64,000 nt of DNA. Origin: a bacterium. GTDB taxonomy: Bacteria; Armatimonadota; Abditibacteriia; Abditibacteriales; Abditibacteriaceae. Positions 25,500 through 34,123 of the stretch are shown here, piece after piece (positions within the stretch are counted from its first letter, which is position 1; the number at the start of each line of letters is the position of its first letter). The stretch is taken from NCBI GenBank assembly GCA_004172935.1, contig SDZD01000020.1:34958-98957 (forward strand), in the 5' to 3' direction. The notes beneath the pieces were generated by a model. It did no database searches, had not been told where the DNA came from, and saw only the letters and a list, made by a program, of their open reading frames with translations. The position numbers were made by a program, and so were the translations under genes.

Positions 25500-25805
25500 T
25501 TATTCTGGGAGTTCGAGTTTTACCATGCCTTCTTCGATGATTACCCGATAGGTATCGACATCGTAATCGGAGACGGTGCGGCATTCTCCGGTGCGGGTGT
25601 CGAATTCCCAGCAGTGCCACGGGCAGGCGACCGAGAGGCCATCGGTGTAGCCCGAAGCGAGGTCGGCGCCTGCGTGCGGACACTCGTTGTCAATGGCGTT
25701 GACCTCGTCGCCAACACGAAAAAGCGCGACTTGATACGGACCCTGGCGAAACAAATAGCCTTCGCGTTCGGGAAGATCGGTGAGCGGTTTGACGGGGACG
25801 ATCAT
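25500..25805 (-). CDS. Rieske [2Fe-2S] ferredoxin-like protein (NirD-like)
   Basis: 101 residues, a single Rieske domain. Cluster ligands: CPH in NECPHAGADL and CPWH in VACPWHCWEFD, i.e. CxH...CxxH with the usual 15-20 residue gap. Soluble, cytoplasmic. It is the size of the small Rieske ferredoxins that serve dioxygenases, or of NirD. No partner oxygenase lies nearby; instead it sits in a potassium-uptake gene cluster, so its partner is unknown. Confidence 0.92.
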   Translation of the reverse strand: MIVPVKPLTDLPEREGYLFRQGPYQVALFRVGDEVNAIDNECPHAGADLASGYTDGLSVACPWHCWEFDTRTGECRTVSDYDVDTYRVIIEEGMVKLELPE

Positions 25806-25854
25806 TGGTTCGGTAGTTAGTCTGGGGGGAGTGGCAATGGTTTGTCGTGCAGAC

Positions 25855-26511
25855 TTACACCAGAAATTCGCGCAGTGTCGATTCGAGTTCGGCGGGAACG
25901 AGAATGAGTAGCAAGTCGCCCGGCTCGAAGATGGTTCCTGCTGATGGTATCTGCGCTTCGTTGTTGCGCAGGGTGGCGATGACGAGGCACTGAGCTGGGA
26001 AGGTGAGGTCGCCGAGGCGCGCGCCGTTTAGCGGCGAAGATTCCTCGACGATAATCTCGATAACTTCGAGGCTCGATTTTTCGAGCGCGCCGAGTAGTAC
26101 CACGGGCGAGCGGCCCATTTTCTGGCCGAGCATGTTGAGTACGGTGGCGGTGCCAGAAACGCGCTCGTGGATGCCCAGTTTCTCGAAGAGCGCTTCGTTA
26201 TCGGGGTTGTTGACGCGGGCGATGACGCGCGGGCGGGTGAAGCACGCTTGCGCCATCTGGGAGATGACGAGGTTATCGGCGTCGTCGCCTGTGGCGGCGA
26301 TGAGGATGTCGGCGCGTTGTACTCCGGCGTTTTTCAGGGTGAGTGGGTCGCAGCCGTCGCCCATCATAACGACATCGCCCAGTTCCGAACTGAGGCGCGC
26401 GGCATGGCCCGGTTGTTTTTCGAGCAAGCACACCTCGTAATCTCGGTTGATCAAAGAGCGCGATAGGTAGTAGCCGATCTTGCCGCCGCCCACAATAATT
26501 GCGTAAGCCAT
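25855..26511 (-). CDS. RCK (TrkA/KtrA-type) potassium-channel regulator, two-domain
   Basis: 218 residues: RCK_N Rossmann domain (AIIVGGGKIGYYLSRSL, acidic end of strand 2 in CLLEKQ, GDGCDPLTLKNAGVQRAD, LIAATGDDADNLV) and an RCK_C domain (about 140-218: EVIEIIVEESSPLNGARLGDL ... LLLILVPAELE). Such subunits gate K+ transporters by binding NAD(H)/ATP and sometimes c-di-AMP. It is third in a leftward cluster after a KimA-like importer and a second RCK protein. Confidence 0.93.
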   Translation of the reverse strand: MAYAIIVGGGKIGYYLSRSLINRDYEVCLLEKQPGHAARLSSELGDVVMMGDGCDPLTLKNAGVQRADILIAATGDDADNLVISQMAQACFTRPRVIARVNNPDNEALFEKLGIHERVSGTATVLNMLGQKMGRSPVVLLGALEKSSLEVIEIIVEESSPLNGARLGDLTFPAQCLVIATLRNNEAQIPSAGTIFEPGDLLLILVPAELESTLREFLV

Positions 26512-26589
26512 TAGTTTTTAGGTTGTTTGGTCGTTGGGTTGCCGGGTGGTCGGGGCGTTAGTTACCTAACGACCAGGCCATCAAACAAC

Positions 26590-27048
26590 TTACAGCAGGT
26601 CGCTCGCGTCGCCGGAAACGGAAATCTCGGCGGGGAGTTCGGGAAATTGGCCGTTGGCGACCCACATTTCGAGCAAGCCTTCAACGACTGTTGTTACGCA
26701 CAGGGTTTCGATGCCCATTTCGCGATAGCGTGCGGCACGAATCGGGTCTTTGAGGCGGGCGATGACGCGCTCGCGACCGTACTTCGATTTCGCGATTTGC
26801 ACGATCATGAGGTTGCGATTGTCGCCGCCCGTGGTGGCGATAACCATGTCGGCGGTTTTGACGCCGGCTTTTTTGAGCACTTCGGTTTCGATGCCGGAAC
26901 CCTGAATGGTGGCGCCGCGAAAATCGCCGCCCAGTCGGGTAAAGGTTTCGCGGAATTCGTCCACGACCGACACGCTGTGCCCGCTGTTTTCCATACGGAC
27001 CGCCAGGCGTGAACCGACTCGGCCACAGCCAATGATGAGGATGTTCAT
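26590..27048 (-). CDS. RCK_N (TrkA-N) domain protein, single-domain
   Basis: 152 residues: NILIIGCGRVGSRLAVRMENSGH, VVDEF, GSGIETEVLKKAGVKTADM and VIATTGGDNRNLMI give a full RCK_N fold. It has no RCK_C; the C-terminal 20 residues are Pro/Glu-rich. It starts 20 bp after the importer stop. Together with the next gene it forms a split pair of RCK proteins, which suggests a hetero-oligomeric gating ring for one transporter. Confidence 0.9.
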   Translation of the reverse strand: MNILIIGCGRVGSRLAVRMENSGHSVSVVDEFRETFTRLGGDFRGATIQGSGIETEVLKKAGVKTADMVIATTGGDNRNLMIVQIAKSKYGRERVIARLKDPIRAARYREMGIETLCVTTVVEGLLEMWVANGQFPELPAEISVSGDASDLL

Positions 27049-27067
27049 TTTTTAATCAATAAGCCGC

Positions 27068-29110
27068 TTAAGGCGTTCCGCTACGCGACGAAATATAGGA
27101 GGCGAGTCCGCCTTCAGGAGTGCCGCCAACTTGGAGGCCAATGTCGTTGCGGGCTGCCACTGATGAGTCGTCGGTATCGACGAAGGAAGCGATGTGATAA
27201 GGCACGTTCATCACGACGACGCCGGGAATGAAGTGAAGGCGAAACGCCAGAGTGAGGCCCGCGTGACCATGCAGGAGTTTGGGGAACCAACCCTGAGGCT
27301 CAAATTCGGGAATGACCACGATGACCATGCTTTGCCGATCTCGTTCGCGTATCTGTTGTACGTGTTCGATGATTGGTTCGGTCAACGAGCGATAAGGGGA
27401 GGGCAAGACGGTAATCGGCATACCGCGCGAGTACAGAGTCCAGCGTTCGCGCACGCGCGCTTCGCGTTTCGGGTCGATGGAAATATGCACGGCGCGTGCT
27501 TCGCTTGACATCGAGCGCGCCAACTGCAAGGCCGGAATGACGCCGCGATGGATGTCGGGCACCAGTACCAGCACGTGGTTTCGCACGCCCTGTGCGGGGC
27601 GATAGCCTTCCATCGACAGTTGTTTCGCCACGCTGCGGTAGTGCTGTTTGATGCGGAGGAACAGCCACACCAGAAGTGGGATGATGATAACAACCAGCCA
27701 TGCGCCATCCTTAAATTTGACGATGGCGAAGATCACCATAACGACCAGAGTGAGCAAGCAGCCAAAGCCGTTCAATGCCGCTTTAGATTGCCAACCGGGT
27801 TGGCGCGACACGACCCAACGCTTGACCATGCCGCCCTGCGAGATGGTGAACGAAAGGAACACGCCGATGGCGTACAGCGGAATGAGGTGGTGAACGTCGC
27901 CTTTGAAGATGATGACGAGCGGAATGGACAGGCCGGACAGGATGAAAATGCCGTTATTGTAAACGAGGCGGTCGCCGATGTTACCCAACTGGCGTGGCAA
28001 GTAGCCGTCCTGAGCTTGCAGCGCGCATAGGCGGGGGAATGCGGCAAATGCGGTGTTCGCGGCCAGCACCAGAATGATGCAGGTGACGACTTGCAGAGCG
28101 ATGTAGAACACCGACTTGCCGAACACAGCTCGTCCGATTTGCGAAACCACGGTTTCTCCGAGTGTTTCACCGGGGGGCAGACCGGGGATGGTCGCGATGG
28201 GCGGAAGTGCCCCGACGTGCGTAGCGATGAACGACAGGCCAAAGAAGATGGTGCCAAGCAAGCCCGCCAGAATGACCATCGTTTGAACCGCGTTTTTCGC
28301 CACCGGTTCTTTGAACGCCTGTGTACCCGTCGAGATGGCTTCGATACCAGTAAGCGCCGTACAGCCTGAAGCGAAGGCGTGTAGCACCAGAAAGATGCCC
28401 GCGAAACTCGCTAAATCGACTTTATGAAGCTCGTGACTACCGTGTCCTTCGCCCGCGTATTGTGCAGCATGAACCACTTCGGGGGAGTGAACCATTGGCA
28501 ATGAGCCACCGACAAAATACTGATAGAGTCCATAGCCGATCAATCCGTACATCAGCAGCAGGAACGAATAGGCCGGAAAGGCGAAGGCTAGTCCTGACTC
28601 TTTAGTGCCGCGCAGGTTGATGACGGCTACTATTAAAACAGCAACCACGCACAGCGGCACTGTGTACAGTTCTATCTGGCTTTGCGGGTTGAGTCCTTTT
28701 ACTAGCGAGGTAATAGCGGCTATGCCCGCCGATGAGGACACCGCGACAGTTAGCACGTAGTCGACCAGCAGCGAGGCTCCGGCAATTTGAGCCGGGATGG
28801 GGCCGAGGTTATCGCTGGCGACGATGTAAGCGCCGCCGCCGCCCGGATAGGCGATGACGATTTGTGAGTAAGAGATGACCACAATCGCGAGTAGCGCGAT
28901 GATGGCAACCGAAAGACCGGGGGTGAGCCAGAACAGCGAGGAGCCGCCCAAGAGCAGGGCAGCCATGATTTCTTCCGATGCGTAGGCTGTGGATGAAAGT
29001 GCGTCGGACGCAAAAATGGGTAGCGCGAGAACTTTGGGCAGTCGGTCGTGCCCTGAATGTTCTGTTGCCATCGGTGAACCGATGACTATGCGCCTGAGAG
29101 AAAAGGCCAT
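27068..29110 (-). CDS. KimA-like potassium importer (APC superfamily)
   Basis: 680 residues. About 12 membrane helices in the first 460 and a cytoplasmic UspA-like domain in the last 200. The start SLRRIVIGSPMATEHSGHDR, then LPKVLALPIFASDALSSTAY and YSQIVIAYPGGGGAYIVASD, is the pattern of KimA (B. subtilis YdaO), a high-affinity K+/H+ symporter controlled by c-di-AMP in Firmicutes. Two RCK genes directly downstream strongly support K+ rather than amino-acid transport. I looked for a ydaO-type c-di-AMP riboswitch upstream and did not see one. Confidence 0.88.
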   Translation of the reverse strand: MAFSLRRIVIGSPMATEHSGHDRLPKVLALPIFASDALSSTAYASEEIMAALLLGGSSLFWLTPGLSVAIIALLAIVVISYSQIVIAYPGGGGAYIVASDNLGPIPAQIAGASLLVDYVLTVAVSSSAGIAAITSLVKGLNPQSQIELYTVPLCVVAVLIVAVINLRGTKESGLAFAFPAYSFLLLMYGLIGYGLYQYFVGGSLPMVHSPEVVHAAQYAGEGHGSHELHKVDLASFAGIFLVLHAFASGCTALTGIEAISTGTQAFKEPVAKNAVQTMVILAGLLGTIFFGLSFIATHVGALPPIATIPGLPPGETLGETVVSQIGRAVFGKSVFYIALQVVTCIILVLAANTAFAAFPRLCALQAQDGYLPRQLGNIGDRLVYNNGIFILSGLSIPLVIIFKGDVHHLIPLYAIGVFLSFTISQGGMVKRWVVSRQPGWQSKAALNGFGCLLTLVVMVIFAIVKFKDGAWLVVIIIPLLVWLFLRIKQHYRSVAKQLSMEGYRPAQGVRNHVLVLVPDIHRGVIPALQLARSMSSEARAVHISIDPKREARVRERWTLYSRGMPITVLPSPYRSLTEPIIEHVQQIRERDRQSMVIVVIPEFEPQGWFPKLLHGHAGLTLAFRLHFIPGVVVMNVPYHIASFVDTDDSSVAARNDIGLQVGGTPEGGLASYISSRSGTP

Positions 29111-29264
29111 GATGGAGCGCCGACCCTAGTGCGGCGCATGGCGCGCGGCGAAGGCGAAAATCAGGCCAAGACCAAATTCGCAAAGCGTCGAGCGCTTTCT
29201 GTTATTTTGCACTTTTGTTGCGCCCGCGTCTACTTAATATTCTGCAATGGATATTCAAAGCGAA

Positions 29265-29292
29265 AGCCACCTATTCGCGAGAACAGGTGGCT
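29265..29292 (-). terminator. Terminator after the Thr/Pro-rich lipoprotein gene
   Basis: Minus strand AGCCACCT pairs with AGGTGGCT over a 12-base loop and is followed by TTCGCTTTG. It lies 18 bp beyond the stop at 29310 and separates that gene from the potassium cluster. Confidence 0.65.
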
Positions 29293-29309
29293 CTGGGGCG
29301 CAGTACCTT

Positions 29310-30038
29310 TTATGGGAAGGTAATGAACGGTGTTGGTGTCGCCGTTCCGACGGGAATGGCCGTAGGAGTTATCGTCGGCACTGGTGTTGCTGTTGCCGTG
29401 CCACTGGGAGTTGCCGTGGTCGTGCCCGTCGGTGTGCCAACTGGCGTTGCTGTTGCTACTGGCGTTGCTGTGGGCGTGACAACGATAGGGGCATCCAAAA
29501 CTTTCAGTTGTAATGTGCCGCTTGTGGTGGGTGTACCCGCCTGAACCCGTGTACTGGTTAGAGTGAGGTTTTGATCTAAGCCAAAAGTACCGTTGATCGT
29601 AAAAGCACGCTGTGGTTCGAAGGCTCCCTGCAGGCTGACAATTGGGTCGGCAGTGGTGGAGGGCAGGGTGATGGTGCCTGTGATGAGATAGGTCGCGGGC
29701 GCTGGGACATAGTTGTTGGGGAGCGCACGTGTTTGGCGATTCAAATTGGCTGCTGTGGTTGCCGTTGGTGTAGTTCCAGAAGGAGGACCCGTAACTTGAA
29801 TGAACCCCGTCACGTTTTGGGTGGTCAAGGTCGAGCGATTGAAGGTAATGCTTAGGTTGGCCTGGGTTAATACTTTCGTTGTATCTGCTGCGTCAAAGAA
29901 ATTGACTCCGGTTTTTCGAACGACATTGCTGCCGCCGCTACCACTTCCGCCGCCGCCACATCCGGGAATAAGCATGAGCGCTGGCATCGTCATCAAAACC
30001 GCGCCCGCGAGGGGACGCCACAAAAAGCGAGAAATCAT
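29310..30038 (-). CDS. Lipoprotein with a Thr/Pro/Ala repetitive tail
   Basis: 242 residues. Lipoprotein signal with lipobox LIPGC followed by a Gly/Ser stretch (GGGGSGSGGS), a beta-rich middle region (about 40-175) and a low-complexity tail of 65 residues made of TPTATPV-type units (VTPTATPVATATPVGTPTG). Likely anchored in the outer membrane with a stiff, possibly glycosylated Thr-rich stalk. No family recognised. Confidence 0.75.
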   Translation of the reverse strand: MISRFLWRPLAGAVLMTMPALMLIPGCGGGGSGSGGSNVVRKTGVNFFDAADTTKVLTQANLSITFNRSTLTTQNVTGFIQVTGPPSGTTPTATTAANLNRQTRALPNNYVPAPATYLITGTITLPSTTADPIVSLQGAFEPQRAFTINGTFGLDQNLTLTSTRVQAGTPTTSGTLQLKVLDAPIVVTPTATPVATATPVGTPTGTTTATPSGTATATPVPTITPTAIPVGTATPTPFITFP

Positions 30039-30247
30039 AGGAAAAAGAGCCGCAAATGCGGCATATCAGGAGCGAGTGTGCCACATCCGTTCCAAATTTT
30101 GAGGCTTGAAGACAAAGGCGTGACATCGTTATGCCGCTCATCTTCTTCACCGACCTTACCATATGATAGTTAAGTAAGCGCACCTTTAAAGGCGCTGAGG
30201 CTGTCAAAATTGGAGTGGGCCGCGATTTCACGCCCGTTTTAAATCTA

Positions 30248-30790
30248 ATGAACCGTTCCATTTTTGCTGCGGGCGCCGTACTCGCTCTTGCTGCTGCCGC
30301 GACGCCGCGCGCGGCTCATGCTCAGTCCACAGGCCTTGTGCCTGTGCGCGTTAAAATCGGCGCCTTGTTGCCCACGCAAAGCGCTGCCAAATCGTTGTCG
30401 GGTTCGATTGTTCCCGCTGGCGAAGTCGATGTTCGCATCCCCTCGTTTTTGGGTGGTTCGTTCGCCACCATTGGTTATCAGGAGCGAGGCCGCAATGGCG
30501 GCAATTTGCGCACTGTGCCATTGACAATTTCGCGTACCTTCTCGCCACCCAACCCGGCAGGAGCCGTGACGGGCAACGTCTATTTCGGCCTCGGTGCTGG
30601 CGCTTACCTGCTCAATGGACGCAACGGCGCTGGCGATTCGCAGTCGCGTGTTACCGTGGGCGGTTTCGCGCAAGTCGGTTATCAGACGACCTCGAAAATC
30701 TTCGTCGAAGCCAAATACCAAATCACTGCTCAAAAGGCAGCAGGGCTTTCGCCCAACGGCGTTTTGCTGTTCGTCGGCACCTCGTTCTAA
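30248..30790 (+). CDS. Small outer-membrane beta-barrel-like protein
   Basis: 180 residues from the ATG at 30248: signal peptide (MNRSIFAAGAVLALAAAATP ... AHA), then alternating strands (VTVGGFAQVGYQTTSKIFVEAKYQ) and a final aromatic residue (GVLLFVGTSF), the usual end of an outer-membrane barrel recognised by the BAM complex. Size fits an 8-stranded barrel. The upstream frame to 30215 adds a non-signal start and is unlikely. It is followed by a strong terminator. Confidence 0.7.
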   Translation: MNRSIFAAGAVLALAAAATPRAAHAQSTGLVPVRVKIGALLPTQSAAKSLSGSIVPAGEVDVRIPSFLGGSFATIGYQERGRNGGNLRTVPLTISRTFSPPNPAGAVTGNVYFGLGAGAYLLNGRNGAGDSQSRVTVGGFAQVGYQTTSKIFVEAKYQITAQKAAGLSPNGVLLFVGTSF

Positions 30791-30814
30791 GTCAAAAACG
30801 AAGCCTCTTTTTCG

Positions 30815-30845
30815 GCGCGCCCTGCCTGAGCAGGGCGCGCTTTTT
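30815..30845 (+). terminator. Strong rho-independent terminator
   Basis: GCGCGCCCTGC and GCAGGGCGCGC form a perfect 11-bp stem with the tetraloop CTGA, followed by TTTTT. Twenty-five bases after the beta-barrel stop. Confidence 0.93.
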
Positions 30846-30999
30846 GGGGACTGATAATGCCGCTATCTCAGAAACTTCCCATAAAAATGGGGCTGTGTTT
30901 CATGGGAGTCAGCTCCTTCTTTGGAATTTAGAGGCAATTTGCCAACTCGTTTTTGTGGTGTCAGCACAAGGGAGAAATTGATTGACTGTGGTGGTTGAC

Positions 31000-32727
31000 A
31001 TGAAAACTCCCTACGTCCAATTGCGACGCGAATTCTCCCTTATCGCAGGTGTGACCCTGTTGGCTTTAGTCCCGCTCTTTTTTCTATGGCGCAGAGGCAA
31101 GAATCCTCCAATTCAGGCCACTTCCGGCACTACAGCGACACCTCTTGTTCCTATTGCCCCTCGCCTTGCCGTCGGCCCTAACTCCTTTATCGAGAGTGGC
31201 GCCCAAATTTCTCCTGACGGAAGATGGTTTGCTCGTATGGAGACTGCGCCACTGGGAGCGAACCCTACACCACCACCTAATTCTTCTCTGAAAAATGAGT
31301 TGGTAATTCGCTCGGCTATCACTGGAAAAGAAGCATTCCGTGATTTTACGGCTGGGAGTTTCGTGGGCTGGATTCCGGGCACAAACTCTTTTGTTGCCCG
31401 CGCTGGCGATGACATCAATGTGTTCGCGCCTACTGTCCGCAAACCGAACGTTCCACTCCCTAAGCAACCTTGGACGGCAACGACGATTTCTTTTGCCCCT
31501 GCCGTACCAACGGACGAATTCACCAATTATGATGATGCTTCTGCTGTTGCATTTTCTCCTGACTACCACTATGCGGTGAAAAGCTCATGGGATAAAGGCC
31601 CCATCGAGTGGGAAGTCGCCGATCTGACTACTGGGAAAGTCTCTGCTCCTGTGCGTGCCGGGCGTTGGAAACGTCTTCAGCCCAACAGTAGTTCCAATGA
31701 CATTCGCATCGCCGTTGCGCCCGCCAATATCACTAACGGCCCGCTTCCCATTGTGTGCGTCTTACAAAGCAGTGAGCCGCTTTATTCAACCCCTATTCCG
31801 ACTCCGATACCCACGGCTACGTCTGTTCCCAAAGCCACCCCAACTGATTCACCAACTCAGGCACAATTCAAAGTGCGCGAAGCACAGGAAAGCGCCGAAA
31901 TTCAGACGTTGATAGACAAGGTGTTGGGTATTGATGGTGCCGATCCTGAAGTTAGCGACCCCGATGAAGTCGCACGCATTACTTCGGAAGTAAATCGGCG
32001 TAACAAAGCCCTCGAACTCGAACGCCAGCAACTTTTTCCTGCGGCGCCTACACCCATTCCAACTTCTCCCCCTAACATATCGTCATGGGATTTCAGCGAG
32101 CGTTTTCAACTCGAAAGTTTCGATCTCAATACTCGCAAGCGCCTGTGGATTTCGCCATTACGTGGCAGTGTCTCTGCACCCGAAATGCAATTCTCTCCTG
32201 ATGGTAGTGGTCTTATTGCGTGGGAGACGGCAGTGCTTAACAAACGCTACGGTAGTGGGATTGTAGATAGAACAGGGCTGGAGTTTCGTGCAGCCCATAC
32301 TGGCAAAATACTGAAAAAAACTCAGGTATATGAGGGAGTCACGTTTTCCTCCGGTTCAACAGGGTTCTATGAGGGGGCCACTCCCTCGGTTAAGGGAGTG
32401 GCCCCCTCGATTTTTGTGCTTAAAGATTCGTATTCAAGAGTGGATAAAACCAATGGCATGATTTCCCAGGACACTGTGTTTCGTCTTTTTAATGTGTCTA
32501 ACGCCCGCGAAATCGGCTATCTGAAGGTTAACCCTAAGCGCCTTCCCCCTGAACAGCAAAATTTTTACGCACTTTCAATGTCGCAAACGGGCAACATGTG
32601 GCTTTGGGGAGATTCGGATTTATTCATTCTTCCACGCCGTGAATTGGTGGAAGAAGTCTCCACACCTTTGCCAACGCCAACGCCTGCTCCTACGGCAGTG
32701 ATTCGAAATCACGTTTCTGGTCAATAG
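31000..32727 (+). CDS. Membrane-anchored beta-propeller-like protein, unknown function
   Basis: 575 residues from the ATG at 31000 (GGTGG seven bases before it); a TTG at 30982 would add six. One N-terminal membrane helix (FSLIAGVTLLALVPLFFLW), then repeats with SPDGRW / SPDYHYAVKSS / SPDGSGLIAW patterns, typical of WD40/TolB-like blades, in an extracytoplasmic domain. Thr/Pro spacers (PTPIPTATSVPKATPTDSP) interrupt it, and a coiled, charged stretch lies around 290-340. It may act with the signalling cluster that follows 32 bp later; the same SPDG blade pattern recurs at 35768-36733. Confidence 0.65.
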   Translation: MKTPYVQLRREFSLIAGVTLLALVPLFFLWRRGKNPPIQATSGTTATPLVPIAPRLAVGPNSFIESGAQISPDGRWFARMETAPLGANPTPPPNSSLKNELVIRSAITGKEAFRDFTAGSFVGWIPGTNSFVARAGDDINVFAPTVRKPNVPLPKQPWTATTISFAPAVPTDEFTNYDDASAVAFSPDYHYAVKSSWDKGPIEWEVADLTTGKVSAPVRAGRWKRLQPNSSSNDIRIAVAPANITNGPLPIVCVLQSSEPLYSTPIPTPIPTATSVPKATPTDSPTQAQFKVREAQESAEIQTLIDKVLGIDGADPEVSDPDEVARITSEVNRRNKALELERQQLFPAAPTPIPTSPPNISSWDFSERFQLESFDLNTRKRLWISPLRGSVSAPEMQFSPDGSGLIAWETAVLNKRYGSGIVDRTGLEFRAAHTGKILKKTQVYEGVTFSSGSTGFYEGATPSVKGVAPSIFVLKDSYSRVDKTNGMISQDTVFRLFNVSNAREIGYLKVNPKRLPPEQQNFYALSMSQTGNMWLWGDSDLFILPRRELVEEVSTPLPTPTPAPTAVIRNHVSGQ

Positions 32728-32759
32728 GCAGCCCCCGTTGCGCGTCTAAACTTTCCGTA

Positions 32760-34091
32760 ATGCTGCTTAAACCCGGCGAATCGCTTCAAGGGCGAGACGC
32801 CTCCTATGAAATTGTCGAAATTCTTGGGCAAGGCTCCTACGGAACGGTGTTTCGTGCCCGCGACCAAAACGCGAATTTCGTCGTTATTAAACAGTTTTTC
32901 GATACCGGCTCGGCATCCAAAGAAGATTTCGCTTACCAACGCAAGTTGTTCTGGCGCGAAGCCGAGATTTTGTCGCAGATCAATAACCCCAAGATCGTGC
33001 ACTTTATCGAGCGCATCCCCGACGAAACGCAACTGCCCCCCGAAGGCGACCTGTTTCTGGTCATGGAATTAGTACAGGGGCAAACCCTGCGCAAAGTGTT
33101 CGACGACTGGCGCATCAGCCACAACAACCAACCGTTCCCCGCCGAGAATGTGGTAGCTGTAGGGATGGAGTTGTGCGAATCGCTGGGCTATCTGCACTCG
33201 CTTCCCGGTCAGATTATTTACCGCGACCTGAAGCCGGATAACGTGATGTGGGACAGCGTTGGGCAGAAGTGCAAGCTCATCGACTTTGGTACTGCGCGTT
33301 TTTCCGACCAGTCGAAACGCGCGACTCAGGGACTGGGAACCGAAGGCTATGCGCCGCCAGAACTGTATTCCTCGCGTGCGGAGTTGGGCTTTTACACCGA
33401 CACCTACACCATCGGTGCGCTGTTGTATGAACTGCTGACGGGCGATACGCCCGACCCAAAAGTGACGCCATCGCATTTTCGTGGCTATGATGCTGGCATT
33501 CCCAATGGATTACAGGCAGTGGTCATCAAGTCGCTGCAACTCGACCCCATCAACCGCTACCCCACAGCGGGGGCGATGTACGAGGCACTCGAAACACTAC
33601 ATCTGGCGCCCGAAGAACCCGCTCTGGAAAGCGTGGGGGCGCCGCGCGCCACCAACCTGCACCCGTTACTGAGTTGCTTTTGCCCGAACTGCGGCGCTGT
33701 GCCACGCACCGATAAGGCGATTTACTGCGGCAAGTGTCGCGGGCTTATTCACACCGTCATGCTGCGCGTATTGCCCAAAAACGCCCCACCTGCGCTACTG
33801 TATTTGCAAAAGAGCGAATCATTGCTGGGACGAACCGACCCCGATGGTGGCGTATTTCCCGATGTCGATTTGAGCCGCTTCGACGCGGGCCGCTTCGTTT
33901 CGCGGCGTCATGCCACTATTAAACGCGACGGCGTGAAGTTCTTCCTCACGGCCCACAAAACGCTCAATCCGACACGGCTCGCTGGTTTTGCCGTCGCGGA
34001 AGGGGCGACTGTGCCGCTCGAAAATGAAGCGCGCCTGGAGTTCGCCGACTTGGTGTGCAATTTCGTGGTGCGCCCTGTGGTTAACCCGTAA
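32760..34091 (+). CDS. Ser/Thr protein kinase with zinc ribbon and FHA domain
   Basis: 443 residues. Kinase domain 15-285: P-loop GQGSYGTV (23-30), Lys44 in VVIKQF, catalytic YRDLKPDN (Tyr replaces the His of HRD; Asp156 intact), DFG at 175-177, then GTEGYAPPEL. The active site is complete. About 305-330 is a four-Cys ribbon (CPNCG ... YCGKCRG), and 335-440 an FHA domain (SLLGRTDP, RFVSRRHATI). No membrane helix. Hanks-type kinase that should phosphorylate proteins; its own FHA and the FHA protein at 38062 are candidate readers. First gene of a rightward cluster with a phosphatase next. Confidence 0.94.
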   Translation: MLLKPGESLQGRDASYEIVEILGQGSYGTVFRARDQNANFVVIKQFFDTGSASKEDFAYQRKLFWREAEILSQINNPKIVHFIERIPDETQLPPEGDLFLVMELVQGQTLRKVFDDWRISHNNQPFPAENVVAVGMELCESLGYLHSLPGQIIYRDLKPDNVMWDSVGQKCKLIDFGTARFSDQSKRATQGLGTEGYAPPELYSSRAELGFYTDTYTIGALLYELLTGDTPDPKVTPSHFRGYDAGIPNGLQAVVIKSLQLDPINRYPTAGAMYEALETLHLAPEEPALESVGAPRATNLHPLLSCFCPNCGAVPRTDKAIYCGKCRGLIHTVMLRVLPKNAPPALLYLQKSESLLGRTDPDGGVFPDVDLSRFDAGRFVSRRHATIKRDGVKFFLTAHKTLNPTRLAGFAVAEGATVPLENEARLEFADLVCNFVVRPVVNP

Positions 34092-34123
34092 TGGTGGTGT
34101 GAACCACCCTCCCACTATTTTTC

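Noticed and set aside
26512..26589. The TTGTTTGGTCGTTGG / CCATCAAACAA stretch between the two RCK genes as a terminator.
   Set aside because: Pairing is possible but broken and has no T-tract; more likely low-complexity spacer.
29111..29260. A c-di-AMP (ydaO) riboswitch ahead of the KimA-like gene.
   Set aside because: I could not find the conserved ydaO sequence blocks or pseudoknot pairing in the leader.
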